DNA of 64,000 bases from Annulohypoxylon bovei var. microspora (GCA_022836615.1 MU405313.1:1-64000), one strand, 5' to 3'. Numbered from the stretch's first letter, positions 13,171-26,402 are shown. Numbers and translations: made by a program. Notes: generated by a model from the sequence alone, not told the origin.

Positions 13171-15542
13171 TTTTATAAATTCATTTAATTAAATTATAAA
13201 AAAGCTTAATTTAATTAATTAAATCGCGAGCGGCGGCGGAATAACTTTATAAGTTATGAAACTTAATTAATTTAAAAAATAATTTCGATTAAACTTAAGG
13301 TATTTACGTTATTTAAATAATTTTAAAATCGGGTTATTATAACATTTAATTAAAAGCTTTTAATGTTTTTTTATTTCTTTAAAAGTTTTAATATTCCTTT
13401 TTATTTAAGAAATTTTTAAATTTTTACCTTATATTTACATTTTTTTTACCGCCATTTTAAATCCTTATATTTTTATAATAAAATAAACGAAATAAATAAT
13501 AAAATCTTTTTAATTAATTAAATTTAAATATATTATTTTTATTTTAATGTAATTACATTTTTATTATTAAAATTAAAGCCTTTTAATGTTAAATATTAAA
13601 TATTTTTACATATAAATTACCATAATAAAATACATAAATAATAAAATTCATGAACTTACTTGAAATTTTTATTAATTAAAATAAATAACCTTAAAAGTTT
13701 TTTAATTAATAACATTACATTTTTATATTTATTTAAACCATATTAAATAAAAATTAATATTTAACATTAAAAAACCTTAATTTAAATAATAAGAATTTTA
13801 TAAACTTTTAATAAAACTTAAATTATAACATTTTATAACGTGTTAAAATGTTATTAATGGTATTATTTTAAATTAATTACATGTAATTTCCCTTAATAAA
13901 CCTTTAATAATTATTATAATTATTACATATCTTTTATACCTTTTTTTATTTATTTTAATTAATATTAATATTAAAACAATGTAATTTATATTATTTACTT
14001 TTAATTTAAAATAATTATTACATAAACTTAAATGTATTTCATTACGGCAATTATTCGTAAAGTTATTTAATTTAAAAATTAATAACATGGAAATTAATAA
14101 AGGAAATACATAAACCTACATTAATATTTATATGAAAAAGTAAATATTATTAAAATTAAATAAAATTGCGTGTGTAAATTAAAGTATATTTACATTATGT
14201 AACTTTTTTTTAATGGTTAAATTACTTGAATTATAATGATTATTTATTAAAATATAATGGATAAATCATTATTAAGTTTAAATATTAATTAAATGTTAAT
14301 ATAATATTTATGTATCCATCGCTTATTTAATCATGCTTTAAATATTTAAAAATATGGTTAATATGTAAAATTTTTTAAATAATATATTATTTTATATTAA
14401 AATATTAAAACTCCTTTTATATCCATTGTTATTTATTTTATTAACAAGGTAAAAAAAATGAAAATAAAATATATAATAAATTAATTATTAATTATAAATT
14501 AAGCTATATAAAAAAGTAATAACAATAATTATTATCATGTAATATCATTTTATATAAATAAGTAAATAAATAAATAACATATTATAATAATTTAATTAAA
14601 TTATATTTTAACTTTTTTTAAAAAGCTTTATTTTAATTTATAAACTTAATCATTATAAGTTAAATTTCATAAGGTTTATTATATGTATTTAAATATAAAT
14701 AATATATAAACTTCATTTTTCCCGCTTTTAATAATTTATAAAAATATTCCACCGTATTTTTTTTACATTTTTATTCTTTTTAAAACATATTAAAAGATTT
14801 ATAATGTATATTAAATTTTTAAAAAAGTATAATTAAATTTATTATTTAATGGTAATAATTTATTTATTTAATAATGAATTTATAATGTTATTAATTATAT
14901 GGGAACGTTTTATATATTTTTTTAAATCGTTTATTATAAAAAATATTTTTCTTATAAGTAAAATCTTCTTTAAATAACTTAAAAAAAAATAATATAAAGT
15001 TAATTAAGTTTAATATATTAAATATTATATATAAGCTTTCATATAATTATATGTAATATTAACATGTTTTTATATTATTATTACTTTAATATTTAAGTAA
15101 ATTAAGTAAAATAAGTGATTAAGTTTAAGCTTTTTAATTATATAATAAACCAAATGATTCTTATAAATAAATTATAATTACATTATTAAAAAAAAGATTT
15201 AATGGTTTTTATAAATAAGTTTAAGCTTTTTAATTATAATAAAAAGCGGATGAATCTTATGTGTGGGTTTTAATTATATTATTTTAAAATTAATAAAATA
15301 ATATATTAAATTAATCGAAAAAAAGTTACGTGTATAATTGACCAAGGTTAATTTAAATATTAAATTAAATGAAATTAAATTATACATATAATTAATTAAG
15401 GTTAAATTATATGTATAATTAATAAAACGGTATGTAAACTTAAGGGGTTAAAATAAATTAAGTTTATGTTAAAATTACTTAAAAGGATGTGGATATTATC
15501 GAAAACATCGAATTTATCGAGTTTATTAAAAAGTTTAAAACG

Positions 15543-15641
15543 ATTAAAATTATTAAAACCATTGAAATTATTAAAACCATAAAAACAATTAAAACTTTTA
15601 AAATTATTAAAGTTATTAAAACCATTAAAATCATTAATATT
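15543..15641 (+). repeat. 9-bp minisatellite, about 11 copies
   Basis: Units vary around ATTAAAACC and ATTAAAATT in a regular 9-bp phase. The repeat is why open frames of 70 codons appear on both strands here; those are not genes. Confidence 0.7.
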
Positions 15642-16630
15642 AAAATTTTAAAATTAAATAAATACTTAAATAAATTAAAATATATATTCATTAAAACATA
15701 AAGTATAAAATATAAAATAAAAAAATTTAAGGTTTTATTTATAAAAAACCCATTCCTTTTTTAAATTTCAACGGATAAATAAAATAATATATTACCTTAA
15801 CTTTCAAGTTATATATTATGGTATTTTACATTTTTATTATATATATAATTAATTAATTTATAAGAAAGTAAAATAAATTTATATAATTTTAAAATTTAAT
15901 TATATATAATATATTTATTTTATTATATTATAATATTAACATAATATTAATATAATTAAATACTTAAATATTTTCCAAAAATAAAATTAAAACCATATAT
16001 TAAATTGGTTTACCATTAATATTCACACATAATTAATTTTAATGGCATATTAATATTATTTTTTAAGATTTAATGATTTTTTATTAATTTAAAAAATTAA
16101 AATATTATAACTTTTATATAATTAATTATTTTAATCTTTCTTAATTATTAATTAAATGTTTTAAGTTTTACAACGGGTTATCCGTTCATAAAATTAATAA
16201 AACCATTTAAAAGTTAATTAATTTTTTAAATTTTAATATTTATTTTAAACTTTAAAAGTTAATAAATTACTTTTATATTAAATAAGCCATGTATAAAATT
16301 AATATTAAAATTATTATTAAATATTATATAAATATTATCCTTTTATTACTTAATTAACATTTCTTATTAATTAAAAAATATATAACTTATTTAAGTAAGT
16401 AATTTAAAAAATTAATTTTATATAATGTTAAACATTATTAATCACATATTATTTATTAAACTTGACTTTATTTTAATTAATTAATAATGGGAGGTATAAA
16501 AGATGCTTTATTAACCATAATAATGGTAATTATTATTAAAACTTAAAGTGTTCACGGAAAAGGGGTGGATTTTATTTAATTAAAGAAAAGTTGGTTAAAT
16601 TTTATTATAATTATAATGAATTTATTACAA

Positions 16631-16868
16631 TGTAAATTTAATAAATGGAGAAATAATTATATTATTACGTAAAGAGCTTTAACCTTTTATTTTTATAAAA
16701 TATAATATATATATATATTATATTTTTTATTTATTTTATTTTAAAATTAATTTTAATGGTTTTTTAAAAGTTAAGCTTTTATTTTATTAAGTTTTTAATC
16801 CAAGTTTTAAAGTTATTCTTTTAAAGGTAAAACGTGATAAAACAAGGCAAAAAAAACCTTTAATAATA
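16631..16868 (+). repeat. Direct repeat family C, copy 1 (outer pair)
   Basis: About 240 bp that aligns base for base with 26166-26402. Shared stretches include ATAATTATATTATTACGTAA, AGCTTTAACCTTTTAT and ATTTATTTTATTTTAAAATT. Differences are almost all transitions (for example AAACGTGATAAAACAAGG versus GAAGCGTGGTAAAGCAAGG). The left end begins TG in this copy and TA in the other. Likely a RIP-mutated LTR. Confidence 0.65.
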
Positions 16869-17849
16869 TTAACATGTTAAATTATAATTAAAATATTAAA
16901 AGTAATTTAAAATTAAAATAATTAATAATAAAGTTAAATATTTTATTATATGAATATAATTTTAATAATTTCTTAACGTTAAAAATATAATATACCGATA
17001 ATAAATAAGTTAATAAAGCACTTATAATAATATATAAGAAAAATTTAAAAAAAGGTATAACATGAAAAATAATAAACTTTAATATTATATATTATGAAAT
17101 AATTTTATATTTAATATAAATTAATTAAAATTAAATAAATTATTTATAAATATATTAAACATTTAAAATTTTACTTGATTTTTAACCATTGCACATTTAT
17201 TCATTAACATTATCGTTAAAAAAAAAAACGTCGAAATTAATTTTATTTATAAAATAAAATAATTTATTTATTTAAAACATTAATTATAATATTTATCGGA
17301 GAAATTAATGTTTTATATAAGTTTTCATTATTTTTATTATTTTTCAATTATTTTTAATTAATAAATATATATATATAATTAAAACTTATAATTATTAACT
17401 TTATAAATTATTCGAAGAAAATTAAACTTATACATTATAATATTATAAATATAATTATAATAAAAACCACACGTTTCTTAAAAGCATAATGTTAAAATTA
17501 AATGGGTTACATTATAAATGGATTTAATTATTAAATTGTTAAATTATTAACCCTTTTTTATAAGATGGGAATAAAATTAAAATTAAAATAATAAAAACAT
17601 TACTTTTTAAAATGTATCATTTTAATTAATAAAATATTAATATTTATTAATTATTAAGTTATAAAATTATATTATGTAATTATTATTTAATATTTATAAA
17701 ACTTAATTATTAAAAAAAAATTAAAGATTTTCATTTTAATATTTTATATAAATATTCTTTTACCATTTCATTTAAAAACTTCATATTATAATAAAAATTT
17801 TATTTTAAAAATTTATTATTTTAATAATATTACATTTTAATAATACCTT

Positions 17850-18420
17850 ATAAATAAAGAAGTGGCGTTTTTAAATGGTTGAAATTTTTATTAATAAATC
17901 ATTACTTTATTAAATTATTTTCACCATAAAATACACCTTTTAACTTAAATAATTTCATATTTAACTTTCGGCTTTTTAATAAATTATATTATAAAATATT
18001 CTTTAATTTAATAATTTTAATTATATAAGTTCCATCCAAATACACGAATTAGTTTTTAAAATATACCGTATTTTATTTTGGTTTTCCATGGTTTTCTTAG
18101 GTTTTATTATTATTTTATTAATCGCACGTGATAACCTTTAAACGTTGTTTAATACTTTATAATTATTAATACGTTTTATAATATCGATAAAAAGTGTAAA
18201 AAGAATAATATAATTAAATTTAATTAATTAAAAATTAAGTTAAATATAATATAAAATTAAATGTAAATTAATCGAAAATATTTCCATGAAATTATTTAAA
18301 TACGAATATTAATAAATATAAAAAATGAAATATATACATTTATTTACATGGCGATTTATATGGGGAATTAAATATTAAATTTATATAACTTATATATATC
18401 GATAAGGATTTTAATTAATA
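17850..18420 (+). repeat. Direct repeat family D, copy 1 (middle pair)
   Basis: This segment matches 23790-24360. The best conserved part is at about 18,055-18,180, where ATACCGTATTTTATTTTGG and TTATAATTATTAATACGTTT correspond to ATACCGTGTTTAACTTTGG and TTATAATTATTAATACATTT in copy 2. The pair encloses about 5.4 kb and spans about 6.5 kb, a normal size for an LTR retrotransposon. Ends are approximate. Confidence 0.55.
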
Positions 18421-19883
18421 AATAATTAAATTAATTAATAAAAGCTTTAATTAAATGAAGTAAATAAATATAAGGTGTTACGAAAACATAATCTTTATAA
18501 TAATATAATATAAAAAATTAAATAAATTTTTATTATTTTATTAAATTATAAATTTCAATTAATTAATAATTAATTTATTATATATTTAATAAAGAAATTT
18601 CTTTACTTTTTTTATACTATAATAATTAAGGGAATAAATTTATTAAAACGTTTCTTTTAAAACTTCCTTAATTTTATTAATTATAAGTTTTTCGTTAAAG
18701 TTATACATGAATATAAATTTAATACATTTTAATTCCTTTAAGTTAATATTTTTATTATAAAATTTAATTTCTATTTAATTTAAAAGAAAAATGTAAAAAG
18801 AACGGTTAATTATAACGTTATTAAATTTTTTTTATAAAAAACATATAAAAATTATAATTATAATACTTTATATGTTAATAAAGTTATAACGATATTACTT
18901 TATTAAAACCTTTGGGATAATTGTGTAAAAAGGCTTAAAAGCTTTTTTATTATTAATCACTTTTTTTGTAACTTTTTTTAAATTAAAAATTATTATTTAA
19001 ATCTTAACATTTTCACCATTTTAAAATATATTAATAAAGATATTTTTTAATAAAATATCATGATAAATGATTTTATTAATATATAAATATATTAACCCTT
19101 TTATTACATTATAAAAAACAATGAAATGTGCGGTAAAAAGTTATTATAAGTTTATATAAAAAAATTTAAAAAAATTATAATTAATTTATAATAAAATTAA
19201 ATAATATTCATTTAAATAAAGTTAATAATAAAGTGGGAAATTATGTTTGTATTAATGTTATAAAAATGGTAAAACATTTTTATAATTAATTAAATAAATA
19301 ATGTTAATTTTATTATATAATGCTTTTATAATTTACCGTTTATGTTTTTAATTTTATTAAAAAATTATAATATGTTTTATAATAATAATATTATTAATTA
19401 ATATATTAATGCCATTTATAATTTAATTATATATGCTTAATTTAAATATATAATAATAATTTATAAAGCCATAAATTACATAATAATTATTATAAAAAAA
19501 AACATTTAAATAAAAAAATAATAATATAATTTTAAATTATTTTAAAAACTTTTTATAAATTATAATAAATTTAATTATATTATTATTTAAAAATTTTAAT
19601 AAAAGATTTAATAATTTTTTATTAAAACGTAACCGGGTTTTTATTTTATAAAAATATGTCGAATTATTTTATTTTAAAGTGATGTTAATACCACTAATTA
19701 AATTAAATAAAAGTATAAATAAATATTTCGGTAAAATAATTTATATTATTATTATTTTAAAAAACATGTTTAAATAAATTTTAACCGCGACTTATAATAT
19801 GGACGTATTTTTAAAGTTAATTAAAATATCCATGTTATCGTGTTAAATTTTAAGCGTTTTTTTTTTAATTTTCCACGATAAAA

Positions 19884-20105
19884 TGTTTTATTTTAAAATA
19901 CTTTAATTTATTGAAACAATTAAGGTTAAAAAGGCAATAAGTTTTAAATTAATTAATTTTAAAACTTATATATCTTTAAAAACACGTTTACCATGATTAA
20001 AGATTATAAAATTAACCATTATAATATAATATATTATATATACCACCTTAAATAATTTTATTTTTATTTAATTAATACCTTGTTAAATAGGTAAATTTTT
20101 TAACA
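19884..20105. repeat. Terminal direct repeat 1 (LTR-like)
   Basis: Starts TGTTTTATTT and ends TTTTTTAACA. It aligns over its length with 22351-22566, sharing TTAAAAAGGCAATAA and ATTAAAGATTATAA. CATG in this copy corresponds to CGCG in the other, and other differences are also mostly transitions, the pattern left by RIP. Confidence 0.6.
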
Positions 20106-20684
20106 ATTATAAACCTAGTATGTGAACGATTATTTTAGAAACCATCTTTCGTTGCGAAACTTAATTTTCATCGAAAAAACCTTATCGATTTAATCCACGG
20201 AAAAACCTATCGGTTTATATTAAAGAAAAACGATACAATGAATAGTTTAAAAATAATTTTAAATAACCAAATATAATGATATTAATAATAAGATTAAACA
20301 AAATTAATTATTTTTGAAATAATTTAATTATATATAAACTTGGAGTTAAATATTACCTTAGGATTATAATTATTAATTTTAAATTCGAATAAATTGTTTA
20401 ATAAAATAATTAATTAATTAAATTGTAATGAACAAAGGTTATAAAATTAGGCGTTTACCATGTATTAATACGAAATATATAAATAAATATTTGTTATAAT
20501 TAAAATTATAAATTTCCGAATTAAAATTCGAGAAATAATTGGAAAGAATTTATATTATTATTTTAATTTAAATAAGGATATTAAAATGTGGTTAATAGCG
20601 TTATAAATGGTTATGAAGTTAACAAAAATTTAAAAGTTAATTAAGTGGAAAATAAGATTTAAAAAATTATATAAATTTTATTTT

Positions 20685-20965
20685 AAAGAATGGTTAAACG
20701 AAGGCTTGGAAAAGTGGCTTATGAAGTGGGAAGAAGTTTTAAAAAGGCTTGTGATGTTAAAGTTTCCTTGGATAAAACGATAATTTGAAAAATTTATATA
20801 CGTATAGAAAAGGGTTAAAAAGGTTAATATAGCAAAGATTATTAACGATTAAGTTAAAGAAGAAAAAGTGGTATTAAATTATTTAAAAGTGGTAAAAAAA
20901 TTAAAAGAAAATTACGTAAAATTATTACAATATAAGGAAAGCGAATTAATATATGAAAAATCGAT
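20685..20965 (+). pseudogene. Possible decayed coding relic inside the element
   Basis: One plus frame reads for about 90 codons as a charged, Lys/Glu/Leu/Trp-rich sequence, broken only by TAA, TAG and TAA codons, all of which C-to-T change of Gln or Arg codons could create. The composition (more G in GAA, AAG, TGG codons) differs from the surrounding desert. The position after the first LTR would suit a gag-type protein, but no family is recognised. Confidence 0.3.
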
Positions 20966-20979
20966 TTATTTCTTTTTAA

Positions 20980-21300
20980 AATTCGACGATAAATTTTAAT
21001 TTAACGATGATTAACTTAACAAGGAATATTAATTAAACGATAATTTTTAATTTAACGACGATAATTTTAATGATAATTTTCGACTTAATAACGATTTTTA
21101 ATTTAATAATAATTTTTAACCCGACGATAATCTTTAACGTAATAATGAAAATAACCAACTTAACGATAACTTTTATTTTAATAATAACTTTTAAATTGAT
21201 GATAACTTTCGAATTAATAATAACTTTTAAATTAATAATAATTTTTAATTTAATAATAATAACGACTTTTAATTTAATAATAATTAATTTAAACTTAATA
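20980..21300 (+). repeat. 18-bp minisatellite
   Basis: Degenerate units around AACTTTTAAATTAATAAT repeat in a phase of about 18 bp. The resulting open frame (21070-21321) is simply a six-residue Leu-Ile-Ile-Thr-Phe-Asn-like repeat, not a protein. The same motif occurs in the opposite orientation at 25303-25551. Confidence 0.65.
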
Positions 21301-21439
21301 ATACCTAAGAAAATTATATAAGGAAAAGGTAAAGAATAAATTTAATTAATCGAAAAGTGTTTCTAATAAAGTAAATAAAAGTTTAAAGGGGAAAATAAAA
21401 TTAAAAGGATGGGGGAAAATAAGTGAATTATAAAAAGAA

Positions 21440-22300
21440 ATAAAATTAAGAATAACAATTACCTTAAAAACTTTATATTAAAGCTTTTGAATATCTTTGT
21501 AAAAATTTAATATTTTAAAGGGATGTAATAATAATTTGGTTAAATAAGGCACTTATAACGAAAAATCTTGTAAAATAATAACGTTTTTAATATTATTATA
21601 ATGATATAAAATTAATATTATAAGAGTAATGGTTGCTTTAAAAATTTATAATAAACTTTTAGAATACCTTTACAAAAATTTAAACTTAAATAATAATTAG
21701 TTTAAGGTTAACATTTATAATAATTAAAATTATTACGTTTTTTAAGAAAAAGGTGTATATTATTACATATATTTTAATATTTATTATAAAAAAATAAACA
21801 TATTATTAAAAGAGTAACAATTACTTTAAAAACCTTATATTAAAACTTTTAAATATTTTTATAAAAATTAAATACAAAATATACCTTAAAAAAATGTAAC
21901 GGTAAATAAGTTATATATTTAACACTTATAACAATTAAAATTATCACATTTCTTAAAAAAACATACATTAAATACACACTTTAATGTTTATTATAAAACG
22001 TAAATATATTATTACAAAAATAACAATTACCTTAAAAACTCCGTATTAAAACTTTTAAATACTTTCATAAAAATTAAAATTAAACATTACAATCCTTAAA
22101 AAAGTATAACAATAATCAAGATATACTTAACATTTATAATAATTAAAATTATCATACTTTTTAAAAAAAAAATATATATTAATACATATACTTTAATATT
22201 TATCACAAAAAATAAACACATTATAAAAATAACATTTACCTTAAAAACTCCATACTAAGGCTCTTAAATACTTTCATAAAAATTTAAAAATTATTATAAA
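21440..22300 (+). repeat. Tandem array of about 176-208 bp units, five copies
   Basis: A landmark like AACAATTACCTTAAAAACT recurs near 21449, 21628, 21816, 22023 and 22230. Each is followed by TTTTAAATA, CTTTCATAAAAATT and, further on, CATTTATAATAATTAAAATT-like sequence. Spacings of roughly 176, 188, 207 and 208 bp suggest deletions in the first units. The array ends just before the second terminal repeat. Confidence 0.65.
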
Positions 22301-22350
22301 TTAATTAAATAAAAATATCATAAATTAAATTAACGTTAAATTAACCATAT

Positions 22351-22566
22351 TGTTGGATTTAAAAAAATATATTAAAATAACCAAGATTAAAAAGGCAATA
22401 AATCTTGGATTAATTAACCTTAAAACCCATATATTTTTAAAAACGCGTTTACCGCGATTAAAGATTATAAGATTAATCATTATAATATAATACATTATAC
22501 ATACTACCTTAAATAACCTTATTTTTACTTGATTAATGCCTTATTAAATAAGTAAATTTTTTAACA
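22351..22566. repeat. Terminal direct repeat 2 (LTR-like)
   Basis: Starts TGTTGGATTT and ends TTTTTTAACA; partner of 19884-20105. This copy keeps more C and G (for example CGCG where the other has CATG), so the two copies were mutated unequally. Confidence 0.6.
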
Positions 22567-23059
22567 TAATTGAAGTTTAAGAAAAAATGTGTTAAATTAT
22601 TTTTTTAAGGCTTTATAATAAATTATTTATAATAAAAAAATGTTTTTTTTAAAATTATATATAATATAACTTTAAATATAACATTATTAATTTTAATGAT
22701 ATCCCTTTTTATTATTAAAAACTTCATTATTAAAACATATGCGAAAAAAATATTTAAATTATATAAAATTTTTAAAATTTATTTAAATAATAAAAAGGAA
22801 AAAATAAAGTTTAAAAAAACTTATAATGAAAGTTTATATTTATATTTATTTATTAAGTTTATTTTTATTAATAATTATAATTTAAAGATTTTTATTTTAA
22901 ATGAACATTAAAAGTACATATATTTACAAAAGAATTTATATATAAAAAAAAGTATCGTTAATGTTAAAATATAAAAAAAAATGCGGGGTAAATAATGTTA
23001 CGTTTTAATTAATTAACCTTAAAAAAAGGAAATTTTCATCGTGGGTTTTATCCATTATA

Positions 23060-23285
23060 TGTTTTTTAACATTAACGGTACTTTTTTTTATATATAAATT
23101 TTTATATAAATAAATATATTTTTAATGTTTATTTTACGTTTTTTAAAAAAACCCCGCTCTTATATTTATTTATATATTTTCCTTTTAATTTCATTTTTTT
23201 CCATTTAATCTTTTATTAATTTTTTCATAATTACATATTTAAATAAATCTTATAAAACGTTTTTAAATAAAGTTAATTACATTTA
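23060..23285 (-). repeat. Repeat family A, inverted copy 2
   Basis: The reverse complement of this segment aligns with 5215-5430 and 23455-23640. The left part also pairs with about 22,903-22,972 as an imperfect inverted repeat (AAGTATCGTTAATGTT against AAGTACCGTTAATGTT), giving a potential hairpin with a spacer of about 85 bp. Confidence 0.55.
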
Positions 23286-23454
23286 TTATAAATCGTTTTA
23301 TAATTAATAAATTAGGTTAAAAATTAAATGTATTTAAAAGTTATTTATTAAGGTGGTTCTTTAATACTTTTCAATGAAAGTTTTTTTACTTTACATATAA
23401 TTAATTTTAAACCGAGTTTATAAATCACATAACATTTTTTACGAATTATGTTTA

Positions 23455-23640
23455 ATATTATTTAAAAGTGTTTTATAAAATTTATTTAATTATGTAATTA
23501 TAAAAGATTTAATACAAGGTTAAAAAAGGAAAAACGGTGGAAAATAAAGTAATATAAATAAAAAATATTTATTTAAATATATAAAAAAACGTATATTTAA
23601 TATTTACATGGTTTATATATATTAATAAAAATTTTAACCA
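23455..23640 (+). repeat. Repeat family A, copy 3
   Basis: Aligns with 5215-5430, sharing TTTTATAAAATTTATTTAA and TGTAATTATAAAA, and lies head to head with the inverted copy at 23060-23285. Confidence 0.55.
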
Positions 23641-23789
23641 ATGAAATAATACGAATAAAATGGTAAATTTTAAAAAAAAATACGTTAAATTTTATAAGGA
23701 AAATTTTTATTATTTATTATGTAATTAATGTAATTAATATGTAATTAATATAAGAAATTTATTATTTTAATTTTAATAATATTTTACAA

Positions 23790-24360
23790 GTAAAAAAGCG
23801 GTGTTTTTAATTAATTAAAAATCTTATTAATAATTTATTACTTTATTAAATATTTCTACGAAATAATACATTTTTTAATTTAAATAACTTTTGTAATTAA
23901 ATATTAATATTTTAATGATTTATATTATAAGATAATTATTAATTCAAGCCATTTAATAATGTATATTTCATTTTAATGCACTTTTTAATCCTCGAAATAT
24001 ACCGTGTTTAACTTTGGTTTTCCGCGGTTTTATAATTATTTCGCCGGTTACACGTAATGACCTTTAAAAGCCGTTTAACGCCTTATAATTATTAATACAT
24101 TTTATAATATGCATTAATGAAAATAATAATAATAATAATATAACTTGATTTATTTAATTAAGTTTTTATTTATATAAATTTTAAAATTAATTATAAGTTA
24201 ATTAAAAAACATTTTATAAAATTATTTAAATAAAAAAATAAATGGGTATAAAAAGTTAATTATTATGTAAAAAAGTATATTTATGTGCATTAACTTTTAT
24301 ATAAAAAACAAAGTACCTTAAGTTAATAACCATGATATATTAATAAAGATTTTAATTAAT
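23790..24360 (+). repeat. Direct repeat family D, copy 2 (middle pair)
   Basis: Second copy of the 17850-18420 repeat. This copy is less mutated around 23,995-24,110, where CCGCGG, GCCGG and GCCG survive. Boundaries are approximate. Confidence 0.55.
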
Positions 24361-25302
24361 TAAAAAATATTATTAAAGTAATAAATTTTTAATATAATAA
24401 TTATAATAATTTTAATTTTAAAGCTTTATTTTTTTTTTAAAAATATACTTTAAGCTTAACCATTTAATTATTACAATAACCATTTATTTCGAATTATATT
24501 TAATTAATAAGTTTATATAATAAATTTTTTTAAAGGAAATTATTATTATAATGTTCGTTATATAAAATCGGGTTATAATTTTTAATGTTTAATTATTTAA
24601 CTTATGTTATTATAAAAATCATGAATTATTTAAAAAGATTATTAAATTTATTATTATTAAATATATTTATTATATTATTTTAAATTAAAAATAACTTTAA
24701 TAATTTACATATATATTATAAGTTTAATTTTTATAATAAATTATATTAATTACGCGATATAAGCGTCGTCGAATTAATTGCGAAATATAATGAAACATTT
24801 ATAATTTAACATAAATATATTTCATATATTTATTTATAAAAAAAACAATTATTTCCGTTTCATAATTCGCTTTAAGGTTATTTTTAATAACCCACGTTTA
24901 TTATCGTAATCCAAAAAGCGTTTAAAACCATTTCATCCATTACATTAAAACCCTTCGTATAATTAATATATAACATAATTATAAAATCTTTTATATAATA
25001 AATGTTATAAACCGTTTAATATAATTAAATTAATTTAATGTATTATAACTTAAAAAGCTTTTATTTTATATAAATAATATTATTTTTACGTAAAATTATT
25101 TTTATTTACGTCGTTATTAACCTTTGTATAATTAAATTACCTTTAAATTTACGCCGCGAATTTATCCGAAAAAAAAAAAAAAAATTTAATTTTTTTATTA
25201 CTTTAATTTATAACCATGACGGTAAAACTTAAAATAATTTAATATATAAAAGTTTAAAATTAAATTCAAGGTCCTTAAATCGGGATTATTACCAAGGCAT
25301 CG

Positions 25303-25551
25303 TTAATTTAAGTGGGTTATTATCGGTTTAAGTGGGTTATTATCGATATAAATAAGTTTTCGTCGATTTAAAAAATTATCGTTAATTTAAATGAGTTATC
25401 GTTAATTTAAATAAGTTATTATTAATTTAAAAAGTTATCGTCGATTTAAATGAGTTATCGTTAATTTAAATGAATTATTATTAATTTAAAAGGTTATTAT
25501 CGATTTAAATGGATTATTATCGATTTAAAAGGTTGTCGTTAATTTAAATGG
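25303..25551 (-). repeat. 19-20-bp minisatellite, about 13 copies
   Basis: Units such as AATTTAAATGAGTTATCGTT repeat head to tail. The reverse complement (AACGATAACTCATTTAAATT) resembles the 18-bp unit at 20980-21300, so these are two arrays of one motif family in opposite orientation about 4 kb apart. Confidence 0.7.
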
Positions 25552-26165
25552 AAGTTTAATATTAAAATCGGGGTTATTAAATATAAAAGCTTTATTAAAA
25601 TAATATATTAATAATGAAAAATAAATTATTTAAAAAAGTATTATCTTTAATTAAAAAAAGTTATAATATTAAAATACTTATAATAATAAAATATTAATTT
25701 TAATGTATATTAAATATATAAATAAAAGGTGGTAATTTTAATAATTAAAGTTTTTATTTAAAATAATAATAAAATTAACGAAATTAAATTATGTAATTTA
25801 AGTTATTTTCGCAAATATTTCTTAAAATATAATGTAATTTAAATCATGTTATACATTAATACATTCTTTGGATTTAAAGCTTTAATTTTATATATATTTT
25901 ATAATATATAAAATTATTTATAATATATAAAATTTAAATGTTATTATTATTAAACTTTTATATTTAAAAATATATATATTAATTTAACATTTTATTTACT
26001 TTATAATATATTATTAATAATTTAATTATTATAATTATAATTTACATAAAAATAATAAAAAACTTTAAAATATTATAATAATATATTTCATTTTATTTAA
26101 TAAAAATAATTACGGACGTAATCGTAAAATTTAATAATAAAAATTTATACGTAAATGTATTATAA

Positions 26166-26402
26166 TATAAACTTAATAAATGGAAAAATAATTATATTAT
26201 TACGTAAAAAGCTTTAACCTTTTATATTTACGGAATATAATATATATACATAACGTGCTTTTTATTTATTTTATTTTAAAATTAATTTTAATGGTTTTTT
26301 AAAAGTTAAGTTTTTATTTTATTAAATCCTTGGTTTAAGCTTTAAAGCCATCCTCCTTAAAGGCGAAGCGTGGTAAAGCAAGGTAAAAAAAACCTTTAAT
26401 AA
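26166..26402 (+). repeat. Direct repeat family C, copy 2 (outer pair)
   Basis: Partner of 16631-16868 in the same orientation. It is GC-richer towards its right end (GCCATCCTCC, GGCGAAGCG) than copy 1, showing unequal mutation of the two copies. Confidence 0.65.

Larger units (their letters stand above)
19884..22566. mobile_element. Candidate RIP-degraded element with terminal direct repeats
   Basis: Two direct repeats of about 220 bp (19884-20105 and 22351-22566) enclose 2.2 kb holding a possible coding relic, an 18-bp minisatellite and a tandem array of about 200-bp units. Both terminal repeats start TGTT and end AACA, the inverted TG..CA form of retroviral-type LTRs. The flanking 5-mers (TAAAA and TAATT) do not form a clear target duplication. 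No reverse transcriptase or integrase relic is visible, so this is better seen as a short or non-autonomous LTR element, or one that lost its core. Confidence 0.5.

Noticed and set aside
13873..14088. 71-codon minus-strand ORF
   Set aside because: Same low-complexity AT composition; no support.
15479..15701. 70-codon ORFs on both strands
   Set aside because: Both are produced by the 9-bp minisatellite at 15543-15641, whose unit is a multiple of three and has no stop.
21070..21321. 83-codon plus-strand ORF with hydrophobic repeats
   Set aside because: Translation of an 18-bp minisatellite, not a membrane protein.
21440..22300. CRISPR-like array
   Set aside because: Unit is about 200 bp, repeated throughout without unique spacers, in a fungal context.
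22696..22911. 71-codon plus-strand ORF
   Set aside because: AT-rich chance ORF immediately after the LTR-like repeat; no recognisable family.
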